NCBI RefSeq assembly: GCF_004801885.1 | Contig: NZ_SSSM01000004.1 | Coordinates: 512,001 to 576,000, forward strand | DNA: 64,000 nt | Direction of reading: 5' to 3' | Source: Naasia lichenicola | GTDB taxonomy: Bacteria > Actinomycetota > Actinomycetes > Actinomycetales > Microbacteriaceae | In this document: piece after piece, positions 35,685 through 44,710 of the stretch | Layout: each line of letters starts with the position of its first letter | Numbering within the stretch: the stretch's first letter is position 1 | Translations under genes and position numbers: made by a program | The notes under the pieces: model-generated | Databases searched by the model: none | What the model was told of the DNA's origin: nothing | What the model saw: only the letters and a program-made list of their open reading frames with translations

Positions 35685-36752
35685 CTAGAGGCCCGAGTAG
35701 GCGTGCAGGCCCTTGAAGAAGACGTTGACGACGCCGAAGTTGAACAGCACGGCGGAGTAGCCGATGATCGCGAGCCAGGCGGAGTGCGATCCACGCCAGC
35801 CACGGGTCGCGCGAGCGTGGATGTAGGCGGCGTAGATGACCCAGATGACGAAGGTCCACACCTCCTTGGTGTCCCAGCCCCAGTAGCGGCCCCACGCGTG
35901 CTCGGCCCAGATCGCACCGGCCATGAGGGTGAATGTCCAGAGGATGAAACCGACGATCGCGACGCGGTAGGCGCTCCGCTCGAGGCTCTCGGAGGCGGGC
36001 ACCGAGGCCAGCAGGCGCAGCTTGACAGCACGGGCCGACGAGCCGAGGCCCTCCCGACGGGCCTGCAGGAGCTGGACGACGGACAGCGCGAAGCTCAGCG
36101 TGAAGAAGCCGGTGGCCAGGATCGCGACCATCACGTGGATGACGAGCCAGTAGGACTGCAGCGCCGGCGGGAGCGGGACGACGTCGACCCGGAAGCCGAC
36201 CGTGGAGATGCCGAGCAGGATCAGCACGAGCCCCGTGATGACGGCGCCGAGGAACCGCAGGTCCTTACGGATGACCGCGACGAGGAAGATGCCCATGATG
36301 ATGAGCGTCCCGGTCATCGAGAACTCGTACATGTTCGCCCATGGCACCCGGGCGGCGGCGATGCCGCGGAGCACGTCGGCGGCCAGGTGCAGCACGAAGC
36401 CGAGGATGCTGAGCGCGACACCGACGCGGAGACTCACGCCCTCCTTGCCCGGACGAAGGGGAGTCGACGCCCCCGCGGAGTCGGGCGCGATGGGGTCAGA
36501 GGAAGACGGGCCGTAGGACTCGGGGCGCTCGAGGGTGGTCGTGCCTGCTGAGCCGGCAGCGGCCGATCGGGTCACTCGCGTGCCGCGAGCAGCCGCGATG
36601 CGCTCGGCGCCGCTCTGCACGGTGGCGGCGCGCGCGGTCACGCCGGCCGAGCGGCGGGAGAGGTCGAGCGTGAAGGCGATGAAGGCGATCGCATAGACGC
36701 CCATCGCGGAGTACAGGAACAGCGTCGAGTACTGGTCAAGCATCTGCGTCAC
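35685..36752 (-). CDS. ccsB: System II cytochrome c biogenesis protein CcsB/CcsA type
   Basis: Membrane heme-handling component that, with ResB, attaches heme to apocytochrome c outside the membrane. Eight or so helices; the WWD-like heme motif is EHAWGRYWGWDTKEVW, with flanking His residues in VIHVMVAI and FVLHLAADV. A 60-residue low-complexity insert follows the first helix. GTG 36752 lies six bases after TAGGCT. It follows resB on the same strand (112 bp gap). Confidence 0.92.
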   Translation of the reverse strand: MTQMLDQYSTLFLYSAMGVYAIAFIAFTLDLSRRSAGVTARAATVQSGAERIAAARGTRVTRSAAAGSAGTTTLERPESYGPSSSDPIAPDSAGASTPLRPGKEGVSLRVGVALSILGFVLHLAADVLRGIAAARVPWANMYEFSMTGTLIIMGIFLVAVIRKDLRFLGAVITGLVLILLGISTVGFRVDVVPLPPALQSYWLVIHVMVAILATGFFTLSFALSVVQLLQARREGLGSSARAVKLRLLASVPASESLERSAYRVAIVGFILWTFTLMAGAIWAEHAWGRYWGWDTKEVWTFVIWVIYAAYIHARATRGWRGSHSAWLAIIGYSAVLFNFGVVNVFFKGLHAYSGL

Positions 36753-36864
36753 GCCGACAGCCTACGGCGTCGTTCCGGGGGAAGCGCCGGGGAAGCCGAG
36801 GGGATGCCACCCAGGAGCATCGGGATGCGAAGGTCGAACCGATCGGCAGCTGCGCGACCCGCGC

Positions 36865-38673
36865 TCAGCGGATCGGCTTCGTCTCGCCGTCGCCGGCCCT
36901 CCCGGTCTGCGCCGCGCCGCCGAGCTGTTCGCTGTGCCGATCGGCGAACTCCTGCACCGCCTCGTCGAGCCGCGGATCGTCGCCGCGGGCGAGGCCCGCG
37001 TACTCCACGGACAGCTCGCCGTCCGATCCCCGACGCACCTTGAGCCAGAGCCGGCGTCGCGGCACGAAGAGCGAGGCGGCGAGGCCCGCGAGCACGAGGA
37101 TGGCGAACGCCAGCACCCAGGCCTGCGTCGGGTCGTCGTGGATCTCGAGCGATGCGAACCGGTCGATGCTGTCGAGCGTGACCGTGCCGAGGCCGTTCGG
37201 CAGATCGACGGTGGCGCCCGGCGTCAGCTCGGGCGCCGGCTCCGGGGCGTTGCGGCCGGCCTGCAGGGTGAGATCGGTCGTGTCCAATTGGTAGACCGAC
37301 TTCGGGATCCCCTGATCGAGGCCCAGGTCGCCCGTATAGACGGACAGGGTGAGCAGCGGGTCGTCCAGGTCGGGGAACGACGACGCCAACGCGCCCGAGT
37401 CGAGCGTGGTCTTGGTCGGATAGAGCAGTCCGATGATGCCGACCTGCTCGCTGAGCCCGTCCGGGACCTTGATGATGCCGGTCGAGAACAGCTGCGCGTT
37501 CTGCGGCAGGAACGGCACGGATCCGGAGAAGACGACGGTGCCGTCGGGATCGCGGATCGTCAGGTGCGGCGCGTAGCCGTTGCCCAGCAGGTACACATTG
37601 GTGCCGTTCACCCGAAGCGGCTCGTTGACCTTGATCTGCTTCTTCGAGGTCTGCGTCGAGTTCGGCTCCTGGACGGTCACCGACGCGGTGTAGTCGAGCG
37701 GTGCGCCGATCGCGTTGGCGTTGTCCTGCTCGTAGGTGACCTGCAGGTCGTCGAGGCGGAGCCGATAGGGCGAGAGGGTGTCATCGGTGACGAGCCTCCC
37801 CCGCGTGAACGAGTCGTAGCCGCCGATGTAGTTGACGAAGGACTCCCCCGTCACCACCACCCGATTGCCGTTGTAGCCGAAGCTGCCGCCGATCGCGACG
37901 GCGACGAGGATCCCGACGAGGGAGCCGTGGAAGATGAGGTTGCCGGTCTCGCGCAGATACCCGCGCTCGGCGGAGAGCGAGTCGCCGTAGCGGACGACCC
38001 GGTAGCGCTTGGACTTCAGCACCCGCTCGCCGGCAGCGAGTGCCTGCTCGACATCGTCGCCGGCGAGCGTCCTCCGACGCAGGCCCTGCATCCGTTCGAG
38101 GCGCGCCGGGGTCCGAGGGGGCTTCGCCCGCATCGCCTGCCAGTGGTGCTTCGTCCGCGGGAGCACGCAGCCGATCAGCGAGATGAATAGGAGCAGATAG
38201 ATGGCGGTGAACCAGACCGACGAGTAGACGTCGAAGCCCTGCACCGCGTCGATGATCGGAAAGAGATCGGGGTGCTCGTCGAGGTACTGGCTGACGCCGT
38301 TCGGGTCCGAGCTGCGCTGCGGAACGAGCGATCCGGGCACCGCGGCTATCGCGAGGAAGAGCAGCAGGAACAGCGCGGTGCGCATGCTCGTCAGCTGCCG
38401 CCAGGCGAAGCGCAGCCAGCCGATCGGGCCGAGCTTCGGGGCCGAGATCCCGTCCGTCCCGCCGGCGTCGGCTCCGTCGGCTCCAGAGTCGTCGACGGCC
38501 GAGTCGACATGGTCGGACGGACGGTGCAGCTCGGCGGCGGCATCCCGCTTGGACTGCGCGTCGTCGCTCGTCTCGCCGTCGGGGCCAGCGGGGCCGTCGA
38601 TCGGGGCCCGACCCGACTCAGGGCGGTCAGATCCCGGGCGGTCAGATCCCGGGCGGTCAGATCGCGGGGACAT
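36865..38673 (-). CDS. resB: System II cytochrome c biogenesis protein ResB
   Basis: Partner of CcsB in heme ligation. After a hydrophilic N-terminal region of about 80 residues with three SDRPG/E repeats, helices begin at TALFLLLFLAIAAVPGSLVPQRSS; a large extracytoplasmic domain (about 270-540) precedes the final helix AWVLAFAILVLAGLAASLFVP. Its start overlaps the ccdA end by 17 bases, so translation is probably coupled. Order ccdA-resB-ccsB is typical of Gram-positive System II loci. Confidence 0.92.
   Translation of the reverse strand: MSPRSDRPGSDRPGSDRPESGRAPIDGPAGPDGETSDDAQSKRDAAAELHRPSDHVDSAVDDSGADGADAGGTDGISAPKLGPIGWLRFAWRQLTSMRTALFLLLFLAIAAVPGSLVPQRSSDPNGVSQYLDEHPDLFPIIDAVQGFDVYSSVWFTAIYLLLFISLIGCVLPRTKHHWQAMRAKPPRTPARLERMQGLRRRTLAGDDVEQALAAGERVLKSKRYRVVRYGDSLSAERGYLRETGNLIFHGSLVGILVAVAIGGSFGYNGNRVVVTGESFVNYIGGYDSFTRGRLVTDDTLSPYRLRLDDLQVTYEQDNANAIGAPLDYTASVTVQEPNSTQTSKKQIKVNEPLRVNGTNVYLLGNGYAPHLTIRDPDGTVVFSGSVPFLPQNAQLFSTGIIKVPDGLSEQVGIIGLLYPTKTTLDSGALASSFPDLDDPLLTLSVYTGDLGLDQGIPKSVYQLDTTDLTLQAGRNAPEPAPELTPGATVDLPNGLGTVTLDSIDRFASLEIHDDPTQAWVLAFAILVLAGLAASLFVPRRRLWLKVRRGSDGELSVEYAGLARGDDPRLDEAVQEFADRHSEQLGGAAQTGRAGDGETKPIR
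38621..38665 (-). repeat. Three tandem 15-bp repeats in the resB N-terminus
   Basis: GGGCGGTCAGATCCC twice and GGGCGGTCAGATCGC once, encoding the SDRPG-type five-residue repeats. They lie where the resB start overlaps the ccdA end. Similar 15-16 bp triplicates occur at 54373, 62206 and 63748. Confidence 0.9.
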
Positions 38674-39406
38674 AGCCGACGATCACCGCCCCGAGGTCGA
38701 GCATCCAGCGGTTCCAGAGTCCCGAGACCATGAGGACGCCGATGAGGATGAGGAGCGCTCCGCCAACGAGGTTGATGGTGCGAATATGCCGGCGCAGGAA
38801 TGCGACTGATCTGGTCGCCCAGCCGAAGCCGACCGCGATGAGCAGGAAGGGCACGCCGAGGCCAAGCGCGTAGGCGAAGCCGAGGATCGCACCCTGCCAG
38901 GGCGAGCCGCCCTGGAAGCCGATGGAGTAGATGGCCGTGAGGGTAGGGCCGAGGCAGGGGGTCCATCCGACGGCGAAGATCGCGCCGAGCAGCGGCGCGC
39001 CGATGAGCCCCACGGTCGGGCTGATGTCGAGTCGGATGGTGCGCTGCAGGAAGCCGATCCGGCCGATGAAGGCCAGCCCGAGCAGGATCACGACCACGCC
39101 GGCGATCCGCGTGATCAGGTCGCGCCACTGGATCAGCCAGAAGCCGGCGGCGCCGAACAGGAAGCCGGAGACCACGAAGATGGCGGCGAAGCCGAGCACG
39201 AACAGCAGCACGCCCAGGATGAGGCGTCCGCGTCCTGGTTCGCCGCGCTTCACCGTCGATCGCCCGTCGGTGAAGCCGCCGAGGTAGGCCAGGTAGCCGG
39301 GCACGAGCGGCAGCACGCAGGGCGATGCGAAGGAGATGAGTCCCGCCAACAGGGCGATCGGCAGGGCGAGGATGAGCGGCCCGCCCATCAGCTGGCCGGT
39401 GTTCAC
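38657..39406 (-). CDS. ccdA: CcdA-family thiol-disulfide transporter (core copy)
   Basis: Carries reducing power to the extracytoplasmic ResA/TlpA-like lipoprotein so apocytochrome cysteines are reduced before heme attachment. Redox cysteines are C30 ([13 protein letters not shown]) and C151 (GWTPCLGPT), within about six helices; 249 residues. It sits between the TlpA-like gene and resB. A paralogue of equal length is at 755-1504. GTG start. Confidence 0.94.
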   Translation of the reverse strand: MNTGQLMGGPLILALPIALLAGLISFASPCVLPLVPGYLAYLGGFTDGRSTVKRGEPGRGRLILGVLLFVLGFAAIFVVSGFLFGAAGFWLIQWRDLITRIAGVVVILLGLAFIGRIGFLQRTIRLDISPTVGLIGAPLLGAIFAVGWTPCLGPTLTAIYSIGFQGGSPWQGAILGFAYALGLGVPFLLIAVGFGWATRSVAFLRRHIRTINLVGGALLILIGVLMVSGLWNRWMLDLGAVIVGYVPAI

Positions 39407-39443
39407 GCTGCGGCGCGCTTCGGCGAGGCGATCACGACGGCGC

Positions 39444-40112
39444 TCATGAGGTCTCCGCGACGGTCTCGCGGATGATCGTCTCCAGCGTCGTGGGCTCCGT
39501 CACCTGGCCGAGGATGCGTGCAGCGACTCGGCCGTCGGCATCGAGCACGAGGGTCGTCGGAACGGCGTTCGGTTGGATCGACGCGCTGAAGGCCAGCTGC
39601 ACGTCCGAGGTCGCGCTGTCGAGGATCGACGGATAGGTCACGCCGAACTTCTCGGCGAACGCCTGCGCCTGCCCGGCCTCGTCGCGCACATTGACGCCGA
39701 TGAACTGCACGCCGTCGGCGCTGAACTCCTGGGACAGGCTCTCGAGATCGGGCGCCTCCACCCGGCACGGCGGACATGAGGCGTACCAGAAGTTGACGAC
39801 GACGACTCCGCCCAGCGCGTCCGTCGAGTCGAAGTCGGTGCCCTGGTCGGTCGTGCCGCCGAAGGTGACCGGATCCCGACGTTCGGACGTCAGGAAGGTC
39901 TCGACGGCGCCGTCCCCGGAGATGTAGCCCTTGTCGCTGCCGTCCCGCTGCGAGTCGGCGAGGGAGTCGGCTGTGCAGCCGGCGAGCAGCAGTGCCGACG
40001 CGGCGGCGAGCGCGATCGCGGTGATCAGCCGTCGGCGGGCGACGGGGTGCGCGACCGCGTGTTCGACGGGGCGGCCTGCTGCCGAGCCGTCTGATGGGAG
40101 GGAGCGGCTCAC
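39444..40112 (-). CDS. ResA/TlpA-like lipoprotein thioredoxin (core copy)
   Basis: Extracytoplasmic thiol reductase for cytochrome c maturation. Lipobox LAGC with C46 after a hydrophobic stretch, FWYASCPPCR with C113 and C116, and cis-Pro loop NAVPTTLVL. GTG 40112 overlaps the stop of the upstream phosphatase gene (GTGA) and gives 222 residues, so the much longer frame to 40772 is a shadow. CcdA follows after 37 bp. Confidence 0.92.
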   Translation of the reverse strand: MSRSLPSDGSAAGRPVEHAVAHPVARRRLITAIALAAASALLLAGCTADSLADSQRDGSDKGYISGDGAVETFLTSERRDPVTFGGTTDQGTDFDSTDALGGVVVVNFWYASCPPCRVEAPDLESLSQEFSADGVQFIGVNVRDEAGQAQAFAEKFGVTYPSILDSATSDVQLAFSASIQPNAVPTTLVLDADGRVAARILGQVTEPTTLETIIRETVAETS

Positions 40113-40747
40113 ACGGCTCCCGTGTCGATGGCGCCGACCCCGATCGCGGCCGCCGGATCGGCGTAGGCCGTCTCCACGAACCGGCCACCACGGCGCTCGA
40201 GGGTCGTGATGCTCGACAGGGCGCATCGACGCTTGCGCGGGTCGTGGTAGAGCGGGCGGCCGGTGACCTGACGGTGCACGGTCCAGATCGGCAGCTGGTG
40301 GGACACGATCACGACCTCGCCGCCGTCGACCGAGTCGTAGGCGTCGGCGATCGCGGCGAGCATGCGGGCGGAGATCTGGATGTAGGGCTCGCCCCAGCTC
40401 GGCTGCAGCGGGTTGCGCAGCAGCGGCCAGGCGGATCGATCGCGCACGATCGTCGGGCCGAAGCGCACGACCTTGCCCTCGAAGAGGTTCCACGGCTCGA
40501 TCACCCGGGGCTCGCGGTCGATCGGCAGCTCGAAGCGCTCCGCCCACGGGGCGGCGGACTCCTGCGTGCGCTGAAGGGGGGAGGCGACCAATCGAGTGAT
40601 GGGCCGTCCGAGCAGCGACTCGGCCGCTGCGGCCGCCATCCGGTGCCCGCGCTCGGAGAGTCCGAAGCCGTCGAGCCGGCCGTAGAGCACACCGCCGGGG
40701 TTGAACACCTCGCCGTGGCGCACGAGGTGGATCGCTGCGGCAGGCAC
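40109..40747 (-). CDS. Histidine phosphatase (phosphoglycerate mutase family)
   Basis: A 212-residue branch-2 histidine phosphatase: catalytic IHLVRHGEVFNPGG at the N-terminus (RHG), SPLQRTQESA, and the second His in VVIVSHQLPIW. Substrate unknown. GTG 40747 stands six bases after TACACT (40754-40759), a leaderless start. It is the first gene of the tlpA-ccdA-resB-ccsB transcript direction, overlapping tlpA. Confidence 0.87.
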   Translation of the reverse strand: MPAAAIHLVRHGEVFNPGGVLYGRLDGFGLSERGHRMAAAAAESLLGRPITRLVASPLQRTQESAAPWAERFELPIDREPRVIEPWNLFEGKVVRFGPTIVRDRSAWPLLRNPLQPSWGEPYIQISARMLAAIADAYDSVDGGEVVIVSHQLPIWTVHRQVTGRPLYHDPRKRRCALSSITTLERRGGRFVETAYADPAAAIGVGAIDTGAV

Positions 40748-40801
40748 GCGACAAGTGTACGGATCTCGCCATGGGTGATTCCCTGAGGCGTAACCATGAC
40801 G

Positions 40802-40855
40802 AGTTGCCCAGTTCTGCCGCTCAGAACGCGATCCAGGCGGCAGAACTGGGCAGTT
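40802..40855. repeat. Family B palindrome, copy 2, in a divergent promoter region
   Basis: AGTTGCCCAGTTCTGCCGC pairs with GCGGCAGAACTGGGCAGTT (17 of 19). Unlike most palindromes here it lies between divergent genes (phosphatase and aspS), about 11 bases upstream of the aspS -10 box, so a purely terminator role does not fit. Confidence 0.85.
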
Positions 40856-40880
40856 CGCCGGATCGGTAGGCTGGACCCTC

Positions 40881-42209
40881 GTGACAGAGCGCACCCTCAT
40901 CAAGAATCTGGCCGCCCGCGAGGACGGCGCCGTGACCGTCTCCGGCTGGGTCGAGACCATCCGGGACCAGAAGAAGGTGCAGTTCGTCATCCTCCGCGAC
41001 GAGTCCGGATCGCTCCAGCTCGTGCGGCCCCGTCCCGAGCCGGACGCAGAGACCGGCAAGAGCGACGACATCGCCGAGTCCATCTCCGCCCTGACCCTCG
41101 GAAGCTTCATCTCCGTCAGCGGCGAGCTCAAGCACGACGAGCGAGTCAAGCTCGGCGGCATCGAGGTCAAGATCGGCACGCTCGACGTCGTCGGCAAGGC
41201 CCTGCCCGAGAACCCGATCGCCGAGGACAGCAGCATCGACAAGCGCCTCGACTGGCGCTTCCTCGACCTGCGCCGCCCCGAGCAGGCGCTCGTCTTCCGC
41301 ATCCAGACCACCTTCGAGCACGCCCTCCGCACCTACTGGGTCGAGCACGACTTCATCGAGCTGCACACGCCCAAGCTGATGGCGAGCGCGAGCGAGTCGA
41401 AGGCTGAGCTGTTCGAGATCGAGTACTTCGAGGGCAAGGCGTACCTGTCGCAGAGCCCCCAGTTCTTCAAGCAGATGGCGCAGCCGGCGGGCTTCGGCAA
41501 GATCTTCGAGATCGGCCCCGCCTTCCGCGCCGATCCCTCATTCACCTCACGGCACGCGACCGAGTTCACGAGCGTCGACGCCGAGATCAGCTGGATCGAC
41601 AGCCATGAGGACGTCATGAAGCTGCACGAGGAGCTCCTCGTCGCCGGCTTCGCGGCCGTCAAGGCGAAGCACGGCGCCGAGATCGAGGCGCTCTTCGGCA
41701 TCGAGCTCACGGTGCCGTCGACCCCGTTCCCGCGGATCCCGCTCGCCGAGGCCAAGCAGATCGTGGCCGACCGCGGCTACGTCGTGCCCCGCGCCGACGC
41801 CGACATGGACCCCGAGGGCGAGCGTCAGATCTCGGCCTACGCGAAGGAGACGTACGGGCACGAGTTCGTCTTCCTGACCGACTACGCCTCGAGCATCCGG
41901 CCGTTCTACCACATGCGCCACGAGGGCGACGAGGGCCTGACGAACAGCTACGACCTCATCTTCAACGGCACCGAGATCTCCACGGGCGCTCAGCGCGAGC
42001 ACCGCGTCGACGTGCTGATCGAGAACGCGAAGGACAAGGGCCTCGACCCGGAGGAGCTCGACTTCTACATCGACTTCTTCCGCTACGGGGTGCCCTCGCA
42101 CGGCGGATTCGGCATGGGCCTCAGCCGAGTGCTCATGCTGATGCTGCACCTGCCGAGCATCCGCGAGACCACGTACCTGTTCCGCGGACCGAACCGCCTG
42201 CTGCCGTAG
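40881..42209 (+). CDS. aspS: Aspartyl-tRNA synthetase, short (GAD-less) type
   Basis: Class II synthetase of 442 residues. OB-fold anticodon domain (about 15-105) precedes motif 2 (FRADPSFTSRHATEFT) and motif 3 (GFGMGLSRVLMLML). It lacks the GAD insertion of the roughly 590-residue bacterial AspRS and resembles the archaeal-like or non-discriminating type that may also charge tRNA-Asn for GatCAB amidation; this is inferred. GTG 40881 is eight bases after TAGGCT. Confidence 0.88.
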   Translation: MTERTLIKNLAAREDGAVTVSGWVETIRDQKKVQFVILRDESGSLQLVRPRPEPDAETGKSDDIAESISALTLGSFISVSGELKHDERVKLGGIEVKIGTLDVVGKALPENPIAEDSSIDKRLDWRFLDLRRPEQALVFRIQTTFEHALRTYWVEHDFIELHTPKLMASASESKAELFEIEYFEGKAYLSQSPQFFKQMAQPAGFGKIFEIGPAFRADPSFTSRHATEFTSVDAEISWIDSHEDVMKLHEELLVAGFAAVKAKHGAEIEALFGIELTVPSTPFPRIPLAEAKQIVADRGYVVPRADADMDPEGERQISAYAKETYGHEFVFLTDYASSIRPFYHMRHEGDEGLTNSYDLIFNGTEISTGAQREHRVDVLIENAKDKGLDPEELDFYIDFFRYGVPSHGGFGMGLSRVLMLMLHLPSIRETTYLFRGPNRLLP

Positions 42210-42220
42210 CGTTCCGGCTG

Positions 42221-42469
42221 TCAGGACAGGGCGGCCTTCAGGCGCTCGTCGTCGAAGCGCCAGTGGCCGTGCTCCTCGCCGTCGATGAGGACGACCGGGA
42301 TCTCCTCGACGTAGCGGTCGAACAGCTCCGCATCCTGCAGGATGTCCCGCTCCTCGACCACGACGGAGCCGGTCGGCAGGGTGGTCACGACCCGATCCAC
42401 GACCGTGCGAGCCTCATCGCAGAGGTGGCATCCGGGTTTGCCGATGAGGGTCAGTCGCTTGGGCACCAA
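42221..42469 (-). CDS. Glutaredoxin-like (DUF836) protein
   Basis: An 82-residue thioredoxin-fold protein with GKPGCHLCDEA (CxxC) near the N-terminus and cis-Pro EEIPVVLIDG. Cytosolic redox role. GTG start six bases after TAGGCT. Divergent from the HAD gene; the pair plus bS22 and the HTH gene is a neighbourhood often seen in actinobacteria. Confidence 0.87.
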   Translation of the reverse strand: MVPKRLTLIGKPGCHLCDEARTVVDRVVTTLPTGSVVVEERDILQDAELFDRYVEEIPVVLIDGEEHGHWRFDDERLKAALS

Positions 42470-42491
42470 CCCAGCCTATGGTGGAAGGGCG

Positions 42492-43262
42492 ATGACGATC
42501 CCCCTGTCCGTTGGCCCGATGTCCACACCGATCGCGGCGTTCTTCGACGTCGACAACACCCTGCTGCGCGGCGCCAGCCTCTTCCACCTCGGCAAGGGCG
42601 CACGCCGACGCGGGATCGTGACGCTGCCGATGCTCGCCCGGTTCGCCGTCAAGGCCGCCAGCTTCATGCTGGTCGGCGAGAACCGGCATCACCTCGAGCA
42701 GGTGCGGATCCAGGCGCTTGAAGTGATCAAGGGGCAGACGCGCGCCGATCTGCGCGGCCTGGCCGAGGAGATCTACGAGAAGTACCTGGCCCGGGCGATC
42801 TGGCCCGAGACCCTCGGCCTCGCCCATGATCACATCAGCAAGGGCCACCAGGTGTGGCTGGTCACCTCGACGCCCGACTTCCTCGCCAACGTCATCGCCG
42901 AGCGTCTGGGGCTGACGGGTGCCATGGGCACACCCCTCGAGACCGAGGACGACGTGTACACCGGCCAGCTGTCGGGGCCGCTCATGCACGGCTCGGGCAA
43001 GGCGGATGCCGTGGCGCTCACCGCTTCGCACATCGGAGCGCCCCTCGGCGAGTGCTGGGCCTACAGCGACTCGGCCAACGACATCCCGCTGCTGACGCTG
43101 TGCGGCAATCGGATCGCCGTCAATCCCGACAGGACGCTGCGCCGTCATGCCGTCGCGAGCGGCTGGTCGATCATGGATCTCACCGTGGCGAGCATCCGCG
43201 AGGCCCGTCGACGGGTGCGACGAGAGGGCCGCCAGGCACGCAGAACGCCGGGCCGCCCGTAG
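42492..43262 (+). CDS. HAD-IB family phosphatase (SerB-like)
   Basis: A 256-residue HAD hydrolase with motif I FFDVDNTLLRG, motif II LVTSTPDFL, Lys in SGKADAVAL and motif IV YSDSANDIPLL. Phosphoserine-phosphatase-like cap, but substrate unknown. ATG 42492 has GGAAGG four bases upstream. Confidence 0.88.
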   Translation: MTIPLSVGPMSTPIAAFFDVDNTLLRGASLFHLGKGARRRGIVTLPMLARFAVKAASFMLVGENRHHLEQVRIQALEVIKGQTRADLRGLAEEIYEKYLARAIWPETLGLAHDHISKGHQVWLVTSTPDFLANVIAERLGLTGAMGTPLETEDDVYTGQLSGPLMHGSGKADAVALTASHIGAPLGECWAYSDSANDIPLLTLCGNRIAVNPDRTLRRHAVASGWSIMDLTVASIREARRRVRREGRQARRTPGRP

Positions 43263-43343
43263 GCGATCCGGCGTCCTGAACGCGACGGCAGCAGGTGCGG
43301 TCTCCGCCTCTGCTGACAGCGCTGCTGGCAGAAGGAGCTGAGG

Positions 43344-43442
43344 CTACTTCTTGTTGCGACGCTGGTGACGCGTCTTGCGCAGCAGCTTGCGGTGCTTCTT
43401 CTTTGCCATGCGCTTGCGGCGCTTCTTGATGACAGAACCCAT
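43344..43442 (-). CDS. Small ribosomal protein bS22 (AURKAIP1/COX24 type)
   Basis: A 32-residue, very basic peptide: MGSVIKKRRKRMAKKKHRK then LLRKTRHQRRNKK, matching the short actinobacterial ribosomal protein bS22. GAGG lies eight bases before ATG 43442. Too short for most gene callers. A CAGCAG...CTGCTG hairpin at 43288-43315 follows its stop and may serve the converging HAD gene as well. Confidence 0.93.
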   Translation of the reverse strand: MGSVIKKRRKRMAKKKHRKLLRKTRHQRRNKK

Positions 43443-43593
43443 AGGTCGACCTCACTGATAGGGCGGAGAACCGGGCCCAGTCGAACCTCGGAAAACCTTC
43501 GCGCGGAAAACGCGACACCATATTCTAGCGGCACGCTCCCCGAGCGTCGTTCCGGATCGGATGCTCATCCGAAGCCGCGCACCCGGTGGGACC

Positions 43594-43791
43594 TCAGGAC
43601 GCCCCGACGGGCTCCTCGACCATGCTCGCGAGCAGGGCCGCAACGGCGTCGGCGGGCACCCGGAAGGAGTGCCCGAAGCGGGTGGCGGGCAGCTGCCCCG
43701 AATGCACCAGGCGGTACACCCGCATGCGCGGCACCCCCAGCGCGTCGGCCACCTCTGCGACGGTGAGGAACTGCGATTCGGACAGCGTCAT
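43594..43791 (-). CDS. Excisionase/BldC-like helix-turn-helix protein
   Basis: A 65-residue MerR-type winged HTH: FLTVAEVADALGVPRMRVYRLVHSG, LPATRFGHSFRVPADAVAALL. ATG 43791 gives the compact domain; the 43806 start adds five residues. Its conserved position next to bS22 suggests a housekeeping or developmental regulator rather than a phage excisionase. Confidence 0.85.
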   Translation of the reverse strand: MTLSESQFLTVAEVADALGVPRMRVYRLVHSGQLPATRFGHSFRVPADAVAALLASMVEEPVGAS

Positions 43792-43971
43792 GAGCGCCCT
43801 TTCCACCCCGGGCGATCGCTTCGGGTGATCGCCCCGAAGGACGACTGTAGATGGCGCGGCGACGGGGGTAAAGCCGGCCGGGTGCGTCTATCGGCGACTC
43901 ACCGGCGAAAGCTCAGGAAGTCGAGCAATCGGATCCGGATGAGCGGAGGGACGACGGAAACCGTCGGCCGA

Positions 43972-44499
43972 TCAGCCGCGACGCAGCCGCCTCTGCAGAC
44001 CGCGGACGCCGTGCACGCTCGACGCGACGACGCCGCCGATCGACTCTGCGACCGCACGCTGGCGGGCGGCGAGCACGGGCGGCCTCGTGAGCATGGGCAC
44101 GCCGAGGGTCGACGCGGACTGCGCTGCCACAGAGGAGGACGCGGGCGTCGGGGCCGACACCTCATCCGCCGGGACGACCGGATCGGCCGCCCCGTCCTCC
44201 TCGCCGATCTCGGCGCGGATGAAGGGCACGAGCCAGTCCTCGAGCGCTTCGAGCGGAAGGAACTCGAGCTTGTAGTAGCGGTGCTGGCCCTTCTCCCGGA
44301 CGGTCACCAGTCCTGCGTCGCGGAGCACCTTGAGGTGCTTCGAGACCGTCGGCTGGCTGAGACCCGTCCCGGCCACGAGCTGGCCGACGCTCAGATCGCC
44401 TCCGCCGGGCTCGTCCGTCCTGGCGGTGTGCCGCTCGAGCAGCAGCTGCAGCAGGTCGCGCCGCGTGGGATCGGCCACGACGTCGAAGATGTCCGCCAT
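43972..44499 (-). CDS. ArsR-family transcriptional regulator
   Basis: N-terminal winged HTH (FDVVADPTRRDLLQLLL, LSQPTVSKHLKVLRDAGLV, HRYYKLEFLPLEALEDW) and a 75-residue low-complexity C-terminal extension. No metal-ligand cysteines or alpha-5 His pattern are seen, so it is probably not a metal sensor. TAACCT is six bases before the ATG. Confidence 0.86.
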   Translation of the reverse strand: MADIFDVVADPTRRDLLQLLLERHTARTDEPGGGDLSVGQLVAGTGLSQPTVSKHLKVLRDAGLVTVREKGQHRYYKLEFLPLEALEDWLVPFIRAEIGEEDGAADPVVPADEVSAPTPASSSVAAQSASTLGVPMLTRPPVLAARQRAVAESIGGVVASSVHGVRGLQRRLRRG

Positions 44500-44710
44500 G
44501 GAGCTAGGTTATGGCTCCGCGGCGTGTCGCGGGGGTGCCGCACGCCGAACGGCCGAATCGGGATCGCAGTTCCTCTCGCCTGCCCCGATCGCCGACCCCA
44601 CCCCGACCCCATCCCCGTGCGGATCCTGATCGGCGCGCACTCGGCCCGCGGCCGAGCACCGCCTAGCATGGCTCTCCGTGAAGGATCCCGGTTCGTGAAA
44701 AGGGCGTGAA

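Noticed and set aside
39444-40772. 442-residue TlpA with long N-terminal extension
   Set aside because: The extension is the out-of-frame phosphatase gene; a lipobox follows GTG 40112.
43162-43344. Coding extension beyond the HAD gene
   Set aside because: Only a hairpin (CAGCAG...CTGCTG) and the end of bS22 are supported here.
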